Positions 25,768 to 35,622 are shown, counted from the first letter of the stretch. The stretch: DNA of 64,000 nucleotides from Pseudomonas sp. stari2 (GCF_040760005.1 NZ_CP099760.1:2971501-3035500), one strand, 5' to 3'. Notes: generated by a model not told the origin, from the letters alone. A program made the numbers and translations.

Positions 25768-26121
25768 TCAAATCTGGCTGATAAAGGTGCCAGTACCGTC
25801 AAGAATGTTCTTCAGGGTTTCCTCGACCTCGGCCAGATCCACCATGTCCGGGTTATAGGTGATTTCCAGCACATCGTCGCCATTCAGCGCATCGGCATCC
25901 GCCGCGGCGATTTCGATCTTCAGCAGGGTTTTGGTCAGGGTGACTTTCACGCCGTCGAGGGTGGACGGTTCGCCATCCAGCGTGATCTCCAGCTCATCCT
26001 CGTCCGGATAGCGGCTCATCAGAAACATTTCGCCCTTGTCGCTGTGGCAGCAGAGCATGGCCATGTTGTCTTCTTCGTCGTCGCACGGGTTGACGATCAA
26101 AAGGGCGGTGGTCATTTGCAT
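25768..26121 (-). CDS. Conserved-looking acidic hypothetical protein
   Basis: 117 residues, very acidic, no signal peptide, starting MQMTTALLIVNPCDDEEDNM. Alternating hydrophobic strands (EMFLMSRYPDEDELEITLD; VKVTLTKTLLKIEI) suggest a small beta-rich fold. A CAGGAA site precedes the first ATG; a second ATG lies two codons later. I recall a protein of this kind between gdhB and the moxR operon in other pseudomonads but know no function for it. Confidence 0.7.
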   Translation of the reverse strand: MQMTTALLIVNPCDDEEDNMAMLCCHSDKGEMFLMSRYPDEDELEITLDGEPSTLDGVKVTLTKTLLKIEIAAADADALNGDDVLEITYNPDMVDLAEVEETLKNILDGTGTFISQI

Positions 26122-26625
26122 GGGAATTCCTGCCTCGGCGGGCTTGTTGGTCGCAATTGGGCGCGATTCTGCCAGCCTCCGGGAATTTCTGCATGTGAGA
26201 GTGTCAGAGGACGTGTCGTGAACGCGACGCAGGTCAATGGTCCATTCCTGGCACGCCTGTACCGTAAAACCGGGGATTCAGACCGGCGTTCTGCCCCATG
26301 AATGCTAGTGTTTACCGATGCGCCTGCCCGGGTTTACGTGCCAATGACCGAATATGTCGCAGCACCGCAAGCAGACACATTGTCGCACCCATTAAGCTGC
26401 GCAACGGATGAGCACCCGTAAAGACATTGTCGGTATGCCGCACAGTCGTTTTTGCAGATGCCCATTCATGGAAGGTGAATGTGACCTGAGTGTCTCGTCC
26501 AGCTTCACCCACCTGTCACCCTGTTTCCTCTGCCCGAGATTCAGGAACAGGGCGACGGAACGCCCCGAAAGGGGTTTTGCACGCGACGCTTTCCATCAAT
26601 AACAAGCCCAAGCGGAGTACCACAG
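26122..26625. other. 504-bp intergenic region upstream of gdhB
   Basis: No supported gene. It must hold the gdhB promoter and that of the small acidic protein. A short CCCCGAAAGGGG hairpin followed by TTTT near 26552-26568 lies about 60 bases before the gdhB start and could be an attenuator-like element, but it is too short to be sure. Confidence 0.35.
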
Positions 26626-29600
26626 ATGGCGTTCTTCACCGCAGCCAGCAAAGCCGACTTCCAGCACCAACTGCAAGCGGCACTGGCGCAGCACATCAGT
26701 GAACAGGCACTGCCACAAGTGGCGCTGTTCGCTGAACAATTCTTCGGCATCATTTCCCTGGACGAGCTGACCCAACGTCGCCTCTCCGACCTCGCTGGCT
26801 GTACTCTTTCTGCGTGGCGCCTGCTTGAGCGCTTCGATCACGCGCAACCGCAAGTGCGCGTCTACAACCCCGATTACGAACGTCACGGCTGGCAGTCGAC
26901 CCACACCGCGGTCGAAGTGCTGCACCACGACCTGCCATTTCTGGTCGACTCGGTGCGCACCGAGCTGAACCGCCGCGGCTACAGCATCCACACCCTGCAG
27001 ACCACCGTGCTCAGCGTACGTCGTGGCAGCAAGGGCGAGTTGCTGGAAATCCTGCCGAAGGGCACCACCGGCGAAGGCATCCTGCACGAGTCGCTGATGT
27101 ACCTGGAAATCGACCGCTGCGCCAACGCGGCCGAACTGAATGTGCTGAGCAAGGAACTGGAACAGGTTCTGGGTGAAGTCCGCGTCGCGGTCGCCGATTT
27201 CGAGCCGATGAAGGCCAAGGTGCAGGAAATCCTCACCAAGCTCGATAACAGCGCATTCGCCGTCGATGCCGGCGAGAAGAACGAAATCAAGAGCTTCCTG
27301 GAATGGCTGGTGGGCAACCACTTCACCTTCCTCGGCTACGAAGAATTCACCGTGGTCGATCAGGCCGATGGCGGCCACATCGAATACGACCAGAATTCGT
27401 TCCTCGGCCTGACCAGGATGCTGCGCACCGGTCTGACCAACGAAGACCGCCACATCGAAGACTACGCCGTGAACTACCTGCGCGAACCGACGCTGCTGTC
27501 GTTCGCCAAGGCTGCACATCCGAGCCGCGTACACCGTCCGGCCTACCCGGATTACGTGTCGATCCGTGAAATCGACGCCGACGGCAAAGTCATCAAGGAA
27601 CACCGCTTCATGGGCCTGTACACCTCGTCGGTGTATGGCGAAAGCGTACGTGTCATCCCGTTCATCCGCCGCAAGGTCGAGGAAATCGAGCGTCGCTCCG
27701 GCTTCCAGGCCAAGGCTCACCTGGGCAAGGAACTGGCCCAGGTTCTGGAAGTACTGCCGCGTGACGACCTGTTCCAGACCCCGGTCGACGAACTGTTCAG
27801 CACCGTGATGTCGATCGTGCAGATCCAGGAACGCAACAAGATCCGCGTGTTCCTGCGCAAAGACCCTTACGGTCGCTTCTGCTACTGCCTGGCCTACGTG
27901 CCGCGCGACATCTACTCCACCGAAGTCCGCCAGAAAATCCAGCAAGTGCTGATGGAGCGCCTGAAGGCGACCGACTGCGAGTTCTGGACCTTCTTCTCCG
28001 AGTCCGTGCTGGCCCGCGTGCAACTGATCCTGCGCGTCGATCCGAAAAACCGCATCGACATCGACCCGCTGCAACTGGAAAACGAAGTCATCCAGGCCTG
28101 CCGCAGCTGGCAGGACGACTACAACTCGCTGATCATCGAAAACTTTGGCGAAGCCAACGGCACCAACGTGCTGGCTGACTTCCCGAAAGGCTTCCCGGCT
28201 GGCTACCGCGAGCGTTTCGCTGCGCATTCGGCCGTGGTCGACATGCAGCACCTGCTCAACCTGAGCGAGAAGAAGCCGCTGGCCATGAGCTTCTACCAGC
28301 CGCTGGCCGCCGGCCCGCGCGAGCTGCACTGCAAGCTGTATCACGCCGATACCCCGCTGGCACTGTCCGACGTGCTGCCGATCCTGGAAAACCTCGGCCT
28401 GCGCGTGCTGGGTGAGTTCCCTTACCGCCTGCGTCACAACAACGGTCGCGAGTTCTGGATCCACGACTTCGCGTTCACCGCTGCCGAAGGCATGGACCTG
28501 GACATCCAGCAGCTCAATGACACCCTGCAGGACGCGTTCGTCCATATCGTGCGCGGCGATGCCGAGAACGATGCGTTCAACCGTCTGGTGCTGACCGCCG
28601 GCCTGCCATGGCGCGACGTCGCTCTGCTGCGTGCCTACGCGCGCTACCTGAAGCAGATTCGCCTGGGCTTCGACCTTGGCTACATCGCCAGCACCCTGAA
28701 CAACCACACCGACATCGCTCGCGAACTGACCCGGTTGTTCAAGACCCGCTTCTACCTGGCGCGCAAGCTGGGCAGCGATGATCTGGACGACAAGCAACTG
28801 CGTCTGGAACAGGCAATCCTGACTGCACTGGACGACGTTCAAGTCCTCAACGAAGACCGCATCCTGCGTCGTTACCTGGACCTGATCAAAGCGACCCTGC
28901 GTACCAACTTCTACCAGACCGACGCCAACGGCCAGAACAAGTCGTACTTCAGCTTCAAGTTCAACCCGCACTTGATCCCTGAACTGCCGAAGCCGGTTCC
29001 GAAGTTCGAAATCTTCGTTTATTCGCCTCGTGTCGAAGGCGTGCACCTGCGCTTCGGCAACGTTGCTCGTGGTGGCCTGCGCTGGTCCGACCGTGAAGAA
29101 GACTTCCGTACCGAAGTCCTGGGCCTGGTAAAAGCCCAGCAAGTGAAGAACTCGGTCATCGTGCCGGTGGGTGCGAAGGGCGGCTTCCTGCCGCGTCGCC
29201 TGCCACTGGGCGGCAGCCGTGACGAGATCGCGGCCGAGGGCATCGCCTGCTACCGCATCTTCATCTCGGGCCTGCTGGACATCACCGACAACCTGAAGGA
29301 CGGCAAACTGGTACCGCCGGTCAACGTCGTGCGTCATGACGACGATGACCCGTACCTGGTGGTCGCGGCGGACAAGGGCACTGCAACCTTCTCCGACATC
29401 GCCAACGGCATTGCCATCGACTACGGCTTCTGGCTGGGTGACGCGTTCGCGTCCGGTGGTTCGGCCGGTTACGACCACAAGAAGATGGGCATCACCGCCA
29501 AGGGCGCGTGGGTCGGCGTACAGCGCCACTTCCGCGAGCGCGGCATCAATGTCCAGGAAGACAGCGTGACTGTGGTCGGCATCGGCGACATGGCCGGCGA

Positions 29601-31512
29601 CGTATTCGGTAACGGCCTGTTGATGTCCGACAAGCTGCAACTGGTTGCCGCGTTCAACCACATGCACATCTTTATCGATCCAAACCCGAACCCGGCGACC
29701 AGCTTCGTCGAGCGTCAGCGCATGTTCGACCTGCCGCGTTCGGCATGGTCCGACTACGACACCAGCATCATGTCCGAAGGCGGCGGTATCTTCTCGCGCA
29801 GCGCGAAGAGCATTGCCATCTCGCCACAGATGAAAGAGCGCTTCGACATCCAGGCCGACAAACTGACCCCGACCGAACTGCTGAACGCCTTGCTCAAGGC
29901 GCCGGTGGACCTGCTGTGGAACGGCGGTATCGGTACCTACGTCAAAGCCAGTAGCGAAAGCCACGCCGATGTCGGCGACAAGGCCAACGATGCACTGCGC
30001 GTGAACGGCAACGAGCTGCGCTGCAAGGTTGTGGGCGAGGGCGGTAACCTCGGCATGACTCAACTGGGTCGTGTGGAGTTCGGCCTGAATGGCGGCGGTT
30101 CCAACACCGACTTCATCGACAACGCCGGTGGCGTGGACTGCTCCGACCACGAAGTGAACATCAAGATCCTGCTGAACGAAGTGGTTCAGGCCGGCGACAT
30201 GACAGGCAAGCAACGCGATCAGTTGCTGGCGAGCATGACCGACGAAGTCGGTGGTCTGGTGCTGGGCAACAACTACAAGCAGACCCAGGCCCTGTCCCTG
30301 GCGGCCCGCCGTGCCTACGAGCGTGCCGCCGAGTACAAGCGCCTGATGAGCGATCTGGAAGGCCGTGGCAAGCTGGACCGCGCCATCGAGTATCTGCCGA
30401 CCGAGGAGCAGCTCACCGAGCGCGCCGCGACCGGCAAGGGCCTGACGCGTCCTGAGCTGTCGGTGCTGATCTCGTACAGCAAGATCGACCTCAAGCAGCA
30501 GCTGCTGGACTCGCTGGTGCCGGACGACGACTACCTGACCCGTGACATGGAAACCGCGTTCCCGCCGAGTCTGGTCAGCAAGTTCGCCGATGCCATGCGT
30601 CGTCACCGTCTGAAGCGCGAGATCGTCAGCACCCAGATCGCCAACGATCTGGTCAACCACATGGGCATCACCTTCGTTCAGCGACTCAAAGAGTCCACCG
30701 GCATGACCCCGGCGAACGTGGCGGGCGCTTACGTGATCGTGCGCGACATCTTCCACCTCCCGCACTGGTTCCGTCAGATCGAAGCGCTGGACTATCAGGT
30801 CTCCGCTGACGTGCAACTGGAGCTGATGGACGAGCTGATGCGTCTGGGCCGTCGCGCTACGCGCTGGTTCCTGCGTGCCCGTCGCAACGAGCAGAACGCT
30901 GCCCGTGACGTCGCGCATTTCGGTCCGCACCTGAAGGAGCTGGGCCTGAAGCTGGACGAACTGCTGAGCGGCGAAATCCGTGAAAACTGGCAGGAGCGTT
31001 ATCAGGCTTACGTGGCTGCCGGTGTACCGGAACTGCTGGCGCGTATGGTGGCGGGGACTACCCACCTCTACACGCTGCTGCCGATCATCGAGGCTGCCGA
31101 CGTGACTGGCCAGGACCCGGCCGAAGTGGCCAAGGCGTACTTCGCCGTGGGCAGCGCGCTGGACATCACCTGGTACATCTCGCAGATCAGCGCCTTGCCG
31201 GTTGAAAACAACTGGCAGGCCCTGGCCCGTGAAGCGTTCCGCGACGACGTCGACTGGCAGCAACGCGCGATCACCATCGCCGTTCTGCAAGCGGGCGGCG
31301 GCAACCTGGACGTCGAAGAGCGTCTGGGACTGTGGATGGCGCAACACGACGCGATGATCCAGCGCTGGCGCGCCATGCTGGTGGAAATCCGTGCCGCCAG
31401 CGGCACCGACTACGCCATGTACGCGGTGGCCAACCGTGAGCTGAACGACGTGGCGCTGAGCGGTCAGGCGGTTGTGCCTGCTGCGGCGACTGCGGAGCTT
31501 GAGCTTGCTTGA
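26626..31512 (+). CDS. gdhB: NAD-dependent glutamate dehydrogenase, large (180-kDa) type
   Basis: 1628 residues, the normal size of the large bacterial NAD-GDH class. It catabolises glutamate to 2-oxoglutarate and ammonium in the cytoplasm. The N-terminal half holds regulatory ACT-like regions. The catalytic core includes HLRFGNVARGGLRWSDREED and KAQQVKNSVIVPVGAKGGF, and further on VVGIGDMAGDVFGNG as the nucleotide-binding site. The start follows a CGGAG ribosome site. It is monocistronic, with a strong terminator at 31527. The opposite strand carries a 1672-codon open frame that is a by-product of biased codon use. Confidence 0.96.
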   Translation: MAFFTAASKADFQHQLQAALAQHISEQALPQVALFAEQFFGIISLDELTQRRLSDLAGCTLSAWRLLERFDHAQPQVRVYNPDYERHGWQSTHTAVEVLHHDLPFLVDSVRTELNRRGYSIHTLQTTVLSVRRGSKGELLEILPKGTTGEGILHESLMYLEIDRCANAAELNVLSKELEQVLGEVRVAVADFEPMKAKVQEILTKLDNSAFAVDAGEKNEIKSFLEWLVGNHFTFLGYEEFTVVDQADGGHIEYDQNSFLGLTRMLRTGLTNEDRHIEDYAVNYLREPTLLSFAKAAHPSRVHRPAYPDYVSIREIDADGKVIKEHRFMGLYTSSVYGESVRVIPFIRRKVEEIERRSGFQAKAHLGKELAQVLEVLPRDDLFQTPVDELFSTVMSIVQIQERNKIRVFLRKDPYGRFCYCLAYVPRDIYSTEVRQKIQQVLMERLKATDCEFWTFFSESVLARVQLILRVDPKNRIDIDPLQLENEVIQACRSWQDDYNSLIIENFGEANGTNVLADFPKGFPAGYRERFAAHSAVVDMQHLLNLSEKKPLAMSFYQPLAAGPRELHCKLYHADTPLALSDVLPILENLGLRVLGEFPYRLRHNNGREFWIHDFAFTAAEGMDLDIQQLNDTLQDAFVHIVRGDAENDAFNRLVLTAGLPWRDVALLRAYARYLKQIRLGFDLGYIASTLNNHTDIARELTRLFKTRFYLARKLGSDDLDDKQLRLEQAILTALDDVQVLNEDRILRRYLDLIKATLRTNFYQTDANGQNKSYFSFKFNPHLIPELPKPVPKFEIFVYSPRVEGVHLRFGNVARGGLRWSDREEDFRTEVLGLVKAQQVKNSVIVPVGAKGGFLPRRLPLGGSRDEIAAEGIACYRIFISGLLDITDNLKDGKLVPPVNVVRHDDDDPYLVVAADKGTATFSDIANGIAIDYGFWLGDAFASGGSAGYDHKKMGITAKGAWVGVQRHFRERGINVQEDSVTVVGIGDMAGDVFGNGLLMSDKLQLVAAFNHMHIFIDPNPNPATSFVERQRMFDLPRSAWSDYDTSIMSEGGGIFSRSAKSIAISPQMKERFDIQADKLTPTELLNALLKAPVDLLWNGGIGTYVKASSESHADVGDKANDALRVNGNELRCKVVGEGGNLGMTQLGRVEFGLNGGGSNTDFIDNAGGVDCSDHEVNIKILLNEVVQAGDMTGKQRDQLLASMTDEVGGLVLGNNYKQTQALSLAARRAYERAAEYKRLMSDLEGRGKLDRAIEYLPTEEQLTERAATGKGLTRPELSVLISYSKIDLKQQLLDSLVPDDDYLTRDMETAFPPSLVSKFADAMRRHRLKREIVSTQIANDLVNHMGITFVQRLKESTGMTPANVAGAYVIVRDIFHLPHWFRQIEALDYQVSADVQLELMDELMRLGRRATRWFLRARRNEQNAARDVAHFGPHLKELGLKLDELLSGEIRENWQERYQAYVAAGVPELLARMVAGTTHLYTLLPIIEAADVTGQDPAEVAKAYFAVGSALDITWYISQISALPVENNWQALAREAFRDDVDWQQRAITIAVLQAGGGNLDVEERLGLWMAQHDAMIQRWRAMLVEIRAASGTDYAMYAVANRELNDVALSGQAVVPAAATAELELA

Positions 31513-31526
31513 GTAGCCGTTGAATG

Positions 31527-31565
31527 AAAAAGCCCCTGCATTGTGAGATGCGGGGGCTTTTTTTT
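31527..31565 (+). terminator. Rho-independent terminator of gdhB
   Basis: AAAAAGCCCCTGCAT, short loop, ATGCGGGGGCTTTTTTTT. Confidence 0.9.
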
Positions 31566-31582
31566 GCCTGATGGTTTTATCG

Positions 31583-32296
31583 TTACTGCAAGTTATGTCC
31601 TTGTTTGTTATCAAGCATCGACACTTTATCTGTCGGCCTGGTCAACAAATTACTGAGCGACTGGTCAAACTTCTGCAACGCCCTAACCTGAACTTCCTGC
31701 TGCTGATTAATATCCGCAACAATCTCCTCCGAACGCTTGAAGTCCGCCCACACCGGCGTCAACTCTTTCGCCTCGGACCCTTTGGCCGTCCCGATGTAAT
31801 TGAACTTCCCGTCATAGAAGTCCGCACTCACATCGGCCTTGATGTCCGAACTGCGGGAAGTAATCAACTGGCTATGAGTATCGACGATCGCCACCACATC
31901 CGGATTGGCCGCACGTAGGCTTTGCATGTCCGGATACACCGTGACCGAGCCGAACTGGCGTTGCAGCGAGGCTTTCACCCAGTCCACGGCCATGTCCGGT
32001 TTCGAAGTGGCGACGTAGGCGTCATGGATCGGCTGCACCAATAAACTCTGGCCGAAACCGGTGCCGGCGTTGGCCTGATACTCACGCAGGTATTCGCGGT
32101 TGGTCTGGGTGCTCGGGCTGTAGACCACGCCCAGCGAGACACCGGGACCGCTTTTTACCTGAGCGGCGCTGCTGCGGCCGACAGGTTGGGTGAACAGTGT
32201 GTCGAGAGAGGAAACCGCTTTGGGGGCGGTAGGAACTGAACAGGCGGACAACGCTAAAACCGATATCGCCAAGGTACTGGCAAAGGCAAGTTTCAT
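31583..32296 (-). CDS. Lipoprotein, paralogue of the exported protein at 9802-10446
   Basis: 237 residues from the ATG preceded by GGGAGA. Lipobox LSAC gives Cys near residue 19. Mature part: LGVVYSPSTQTNREYLREYQ, AVDWVKASLQRQFGSVTVYP and ADFYDGKFNYIGTAKG, aligned along most of its length with the protein at 9802. That one has a plain signal peptide, so the pair differ in anchoring. Function unknown. Monocistronic, with the gdhB terminator region behind it. Confidence 0.72.
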   Translation of the reverse strand: MKLAFASTLAISVLALSACSVPTAPKAVSSLDTLFTQPVGRSSAAQVKSGPGVSLGVVYSPSTQTNREYLREYQANAGTGFGQSLLVQPIHDAYVATSKPDMAVDWVKASLQRQFGSVTVYPDMQSLRAANPDVVAIVDTHSQLITSRSSDIKADVSADFYDGKFNYIGTAKGSEAKELTPVWADFKRSEEIVADINQQQEVQVRALQKFDQSLSNLLTRPTDKVSMLDNKQGHNLQ

Positions 32297-32482
32297 GGTG
32301 AGTCTCCCGTGAAGCAACTTCAGTCGGAAAGTCAGAGGTGTCGGGGTTGATTAAATGGAACCGGCGACAGTTGCCTCAGACTACTCCCGCGAAGCTGAAA
32401 ACAACCTGACAATTTGCTGAATGACTGTCATGCAATAGTTTTATTGGCTGTAAGCGTTCTTGACTAATTGCCGCGAGAAATA

Positions 32483-32518
32483 AAAAAGGCGCAAATCAAT
32501 AATTTGCGCCTTTTATTT
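32483..32518. terminator. Terminator between lipoprotein and cupin genes
   Basis: AAAAAAGGCGCAAAT, TCAATA-type loop, ATTTGCGCCTTTTATTT. Placed just downstream of the minus-strand cupin gene. Confidence 0.85.
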
Positions 32519-32537
32519 ATGGCTGGTTAAACAATCA

Positions 32538-32939
32538 TCAGTTTTTCAATGGGATCAACACTTGCTCTTCCGGCGACAGCACCATGAACACCAGCAACTT
32601 CGCAGGTTTGGTTTTGCTGGCGTTTTTCGACACCAGATGTTCGGAACCGGCAGGTTCGTACCAGAACTGGCCCTTCTTGTAGGTGATCGCTTGTTCGCCT
32701 TTGACCTGGGAAGTCACTTCGCCTTCGAGCACATAGGCCATGGCAGTGCCGTCATGCTTGTGGGCGATGGAGGACTGGCCGGGTTTGTAGTCGACTTCGA
32801 TCATCATGGCTTTTTTGCCGGGGACGTTTTTCAGCATCTGGTCCTGCAGGACCGAAACCTTCTCGGAAGCATCGTGGGCCATGACAGCGGCAGAAACAGA
32901 CAGGGCGAGGGCGGCGGCGAAAATGGGCAGGAGTTTCAT
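32538..32939 (-). CDS. Periplasmic cupin-domain protein
   Basis: 133 residues with a Sec signal (MKLLPIFAAALALSVSAAVM, cleavage after AHA or nearby). The rest is a single cupin: DYKPGQSSIAHKHDGTAMAY and the second motif YEPAGSEHLVSKNAS. The histidines of motif 1 (HKHD) and motif 2 (EH) could bind a metal. Small exported cupins of this type are common and uncharacterised. Confidence 0.85.
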   Translation of the reverse strand: MKLLPIFAAALALSVSAAVMAHDASEKVSVLQDQMLKNVPGKKAMMIEVDYKPGQSSIAHKHDGTAMAYVLEGEVTSQVKGEQAITYKKGQFWYEPAGSEHLVSKNASKTKPAKLLVFMVLSPEEQVLIPLKN

Positions 32940-33048
32940 GGCGGGTCACCTGTGAAGTGGGGGAGTCGGCTTTCACAGTAGTCCGCGACGTGATGCATTC
33001 AAACGGCCAATATTCGGGAAGATCGGGTGACCAATCCGGATTCCCCAC

Positions 33049-33118
33049 AAGCCAGAAAAACCACAGCCTTCGACAGCCTCACAGGTTTTCCCGAGGCTGC
33101 CGAAGGCTGCATTTTTCT
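33049..33118. terminator. Long inverted repeat, likely bidirectional terminator
   Basis: CAGCCTTCGACAGCCTC pairs with GAGGCTGCCGAAGGCTG around a 13-base loop, with A/T runs on both sides (AGAAAAACC left, ATTTTTCTT right). It lies downstream of the minus-strand ABM gene. Confidence 0.75.
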
Positions 33119-33124
33119 TGAGTT

Positions 33125-33418
33125 TTAAACGATAGGAAATGAGTTGAAGTCGACGCTGTTAGCCAGCCGACTATCGATCAAGTCAATAAACCCCTGCGCC
33201 TCAGGCCGGTTGAAGTGCGCCTGCATCGCCGCCTCGGATTGCCAGCGAGCACTGACGGTCCAGCGGTGGCTGTCGTCAGGGCAACGGTCGACCAGATAGG
33301 AATCGCAGCCCGGCGTTTCGCGAAGGGTTTCGACGATCTTCTGCAACTGCCTGCCCAGCTCTTCGGAGCGGCCGGCCGCAGCCTGCACCTGTACGGTGTT
33401 GATCACTTCGTTGGACAT
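33125..33418 (-). CDS. ABM-domain protein (antibiotic biosynthesis monooxygenase family)
   Basis: 97 residues with the ferredoxin-like ABM fold: VINTVQVQAAAGRSEELGRQ, GCDSYLVDRCPDD and WTVSARWQSEAAMQAHF. The family includes quinone or haem oxygenases and many small stress-related enzymes acting as dimers. The upstream region contains three ATTGGT-type elements on its own strand that also occur near the adjacent MocR gene, so it may be a MocR target (inference). Confidence 0.85.
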   Translation of the reverse strand: MSNEVINTVQVQAAAGRSEELGRQLQKIVETLRETPGCDSYLVDRCPDDSHRWTVSARWQSEAAMQAHFNRPEAQGFIDLIDSRLANSVDFNSFPIV

Positions 33419-33501
33419 TGCTCACACTCCTGAATCAGGCCGGACGAATCCTGCTCATTGAGGGATAACGCCTGTGCAGAATAGGCCTGCACCTCCGGAT
33501 C

Positions 33502-33538
33502 ACCAATAACCAATCGGCGGGTAATCCGTTAGACCAAT
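33502..33538 (-). promoter_or_regulatory. Cluster of three ATTGGT elements upstream of the ABM gene
   Basis: On the minus strand ATTGGT occurs at 33538-33533, 33514-33509 and 33507-33502, between the MocR stop and the ABM start. One more copy lies on the plus strand in the MocR/ahpD-like divergent region (35075-35080). Direct repeats of this kind are usual MocR operators. The assignment is by pattern only. Confidence 0.35.
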
Positions 33539-33541
33539 CTA

Positions 33542-34975
33542 TCAGGCGACCTGTTGCAGAATGTCGCGCAGGCGGTCCAGCGCAATATCGATATCCAGCG
33601 TCTCGATGGCGCCGAAACCGAAGTACATTCCGCTTCTGGCCGGCTGCTGGTAATAGAAGCCGTCGATGGCGTACAGCCCGACTTCGACCTTTTTCGCCAG
33701 TTCGATCACCAGCGGCAAGTCGATCGGCACGCGGCAAAACACTGCCATATGGAAGCCTGCGCTCGCCGGTACGGCCTCCAGCCACGGCGACAGGTCGGTG
33801 GCCATGCGCGCCAGGATCCGCTCGCGGCGCTGAGCGTAAACGGTGTGACAGCGGCGTATGTGCTTGAGCAGGCAGCCCTCGGCGATGAACTTGGCCAGCG
33901 CCCATTGCGGAAGGGTGGAGGCGTGCAGGTCGGTGAGCTGCTTGGCGCGGATCACCGCTTCGAGAATCGCCGGCGGCAGGATCGCGTAACCGAGGCGCAA
34001 CTCTGGCAGCAGGGTCTTGGAGAAGGTGCCGACATAAGCGACGATGCCGCGCTGATCGAGGTTGTGCAGCGAATCCGTCGGCCGGCCCTCGTAGCGAAAC
34101 TCGCTGTCATAGTCGTCTTCGATGATAATTGCGCCCAGCTCGTAGGCCCGGGCCAGCAAGGCCTCGCGCCGCGCGTGGCTCATCGGCATCCCCAGCGGGA
34201 ACTGGTGCGATGGCGTCACATAGATCAACCGTGTGCCATCGGGGATCTGCTCGACCTGAATCCCTTCCGCATCCACCGGCACCCCGACCACGGTAGCGCC
34301 ATGAGTGCCGAACAGCAGCCGCGCCGGCGGATAACCTGGATCTTCCATCGCCACCAGGCTGCCGGGGCGCAGCAGCACCCGTGCGATCAGGTCCAGCGCC
34401 TGCTGCGCGCCGTTGCACACCACGATGTCCTCGTCCTGGCAGTTCACGCCACGAGAAAACGCGATGTGCCGGGCAATTGCATTGCGCAGCGCCGGCAACC
34501 CTTCCGCCACGCTGTAAAAACCCTTGGAACCCGCCATTTGCCGCATGGCGTGGGAGACGCAGCGGCGCCAGTCATCGTGGGGGAACTGGCCCTTGCTGGT
34601 GGCGCCACCGATGAAGTCGTAGCGCAGCGAGCCTTCCAGCGTCGGGTGGCGCAGGAACACCGGCAGGTTGCACCAGCTCTCGATCACCTCGGAACTGGCC
34701 AGCTCGGAATGGCTTTGCTTGCGCTGCACCGGCGTCGAGCGGGCGTTGACGTAGGTGCCTTTGCCGATGACGCCGGTGAGGAAGTTTTCGTAAGTCAGCT
34801 GCGCGTAAGTATCGGAAATGGTCTTGCGCGAAATCCCCAGTTGCTCAGCGAGCAAGCGGCTCGGCGGCAGCTGCGTGCCGGCGGCCAGACGCCCGGACTC
34901 GATGGCGCCGCGCAGTTGCTGATACAACTGACCGGCCAGATCCTTGCGGCCGTTGATCACAACATGAAGTTCCAT
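33542..34975 (-). CDS. MocR/PdxR-type regulator (GntR HTH fused to aminotransferase domain)
   Basis: 477 residues from the ATG with AGGAGC upstream. N-terminal GntR winged helix (GRLAAGTQLPPSRLLAEQLG, ISRKTISDTYAQL) at about residues 18-75. The rest is a class I/II aminotransferase-like domain with the PLP-lysine in GTFSKTLLPELRLGY and the DDYDSEFRYEGRP motif. Such fusions sense PLP or a PLP adduct and regulate the neighbouring gene. It is divergent from an AhpD-like gene and followed by the ABM gene, both plausible targets. Confidence 0.92.
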   Translation of the reverse strand: MELHVVINGRKDLAGQLYQQLRGAIESGRLAAGTQLPPSRLLAEQLGISRKTISDTYAQLTYENFLTGVIGKGTYVNARSTPVQRKQSHSELASSEVIESWCNLPVFLRHPTLEGSLRYDFIGGATSKGQFPHDDWRRCVSHAMRQMAGSKGFYSVAEGLPALRNAIARHIAFSRGVNCQDEDIVVCNGAQQALDLIARVLLRPGSLVAMEDPGYPPARLLFGTHGATVVGVPVDAEGIQVEQIPDGTRLIYVTPSHQFPLGMPMSHARREALLARAYELGAIIIEDDYDSEFRYEGRPTDSLHNLDQRGIVAYVGTFSKTLLPELRLGYAILPPAILEAVIRAKQLTDLHASTLPQWALAKFIAEGCLLKHIRRCHTVYAQRRERILARMATDLSPWLEAVPASAGFHMAVFCRVPIDLPLVIELAKKVEVGLYAIDGFYYQQPARSGMYFGFGAIETLDIDIALDRLRDILQQVA

Positions 34976-35181
34976 ACCGACGGGGCTCCTGGGGGCGAAT
35001 GAGGCTGATTGTGCGCCCGCCAGATTACTCCCGAATGCACGCGGGGCAGAAGTTGCGCGGAGTAAAAACCGGAAATTGGTCAAGGATCAGTGGTCTGCCG
35101 GTTTTCCGTGCAATTGGGGCTGTAATGCTGGTCGGCCAGCGCTTACCGTGAAATCACTCTTCTGCTGCCCGAGACCCGCCC
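34976..35181. promoter_or_regulatory. Divergent MocR/ahpD-like promoter region
   Basis: 206 bp between divergent genes. It holds two direct TGGTC repeats (35077-35081 and 35091-35095), the first as ATTGGTC like the elements upstream of the ABM gene. The two flanking ACCGG/GCCGG blocks form a partial inverted repeat. Candidate MocR operator, not proven. Confidence 0.35.
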
Positions 35182-35622
35182 ATGTCCCCGCGTCTGGATT
35201 ACTACAGCGCTTCACCCAAAGCCATGAAAGCGATGATTGCCCTGGAAGCGCTGACCAGCAGCCTGAGCATCGAGGCGCCGTTGCTGCACCTGATCAAGAT
35301 CCGCGCCTCGCAACTCAACGGCTGCGCGTTCTGCACCGACATGCATTCGGTGGAAGCGCGGCGGGCAGGGGAGACGGAACGGCGGCTGTACGCCATCGCG
35401 GTCTGGCGTGACAGCGGCTTCTTCAACCTGCGCGAGCGGGCGGCGCTGGCCTGGACCGACGCGGTAACGCTGCTGGCGGAAAGTCATGTGCCGGATGACG
35501 TCTATGAGCAAGCGCGAACACAGTTCAACGAAGGCGAACTGGTGGACCTGACCATGGCCGTCAGCACCATCAGCAGCTGGAATCGCCTGGCGGTAAGTTT
35601 TCGGCAAGTCCCCAGTGACTGA
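35182..35622 (+). CDS. Carboxymuconolactone decarboxylase / AhpD-like protein
   Basis: 146 residues, start after AGACCCGCCC. It contains the AhpD motif CAFCTDMHSVEARRAGE (C-x-x-C-x-x-x-H at about residues 48-55), then LRERAALAWTDAVTLLAE, which marks the common AhpD/CMD family with a redox-active Cys pair. Probably reduces peroxides or acts as a related stress enzyme. It is divergent from the MocR regulator, the usual arrangement for a target gene. Confidence 0.88.
   Translation: MSPRLDYYSASPKAMKAMIALEALTSSLSIEAPLLHLIKIRASQLNGCAFCTDMHSVEARRAGETERRLYAIAVWRDSGFFNLRERAALAWTDAVTLLAESHVPDDVYEQARTQFNEGELVDLTMAVSTISSWNRLAVSFRQVPSD

Noticed and set aside
26596..31614. 1672-codon open frame on the strand opposite gdhB
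   Set aside because: Side effect of strong third-position GC bias in gdhB. The sense protein has full glutamate dehydrogenase motifs, while the antisense frame has no domain, signal or ribosome site. Families have been built on such frames by mistake, so it should not be annotated.
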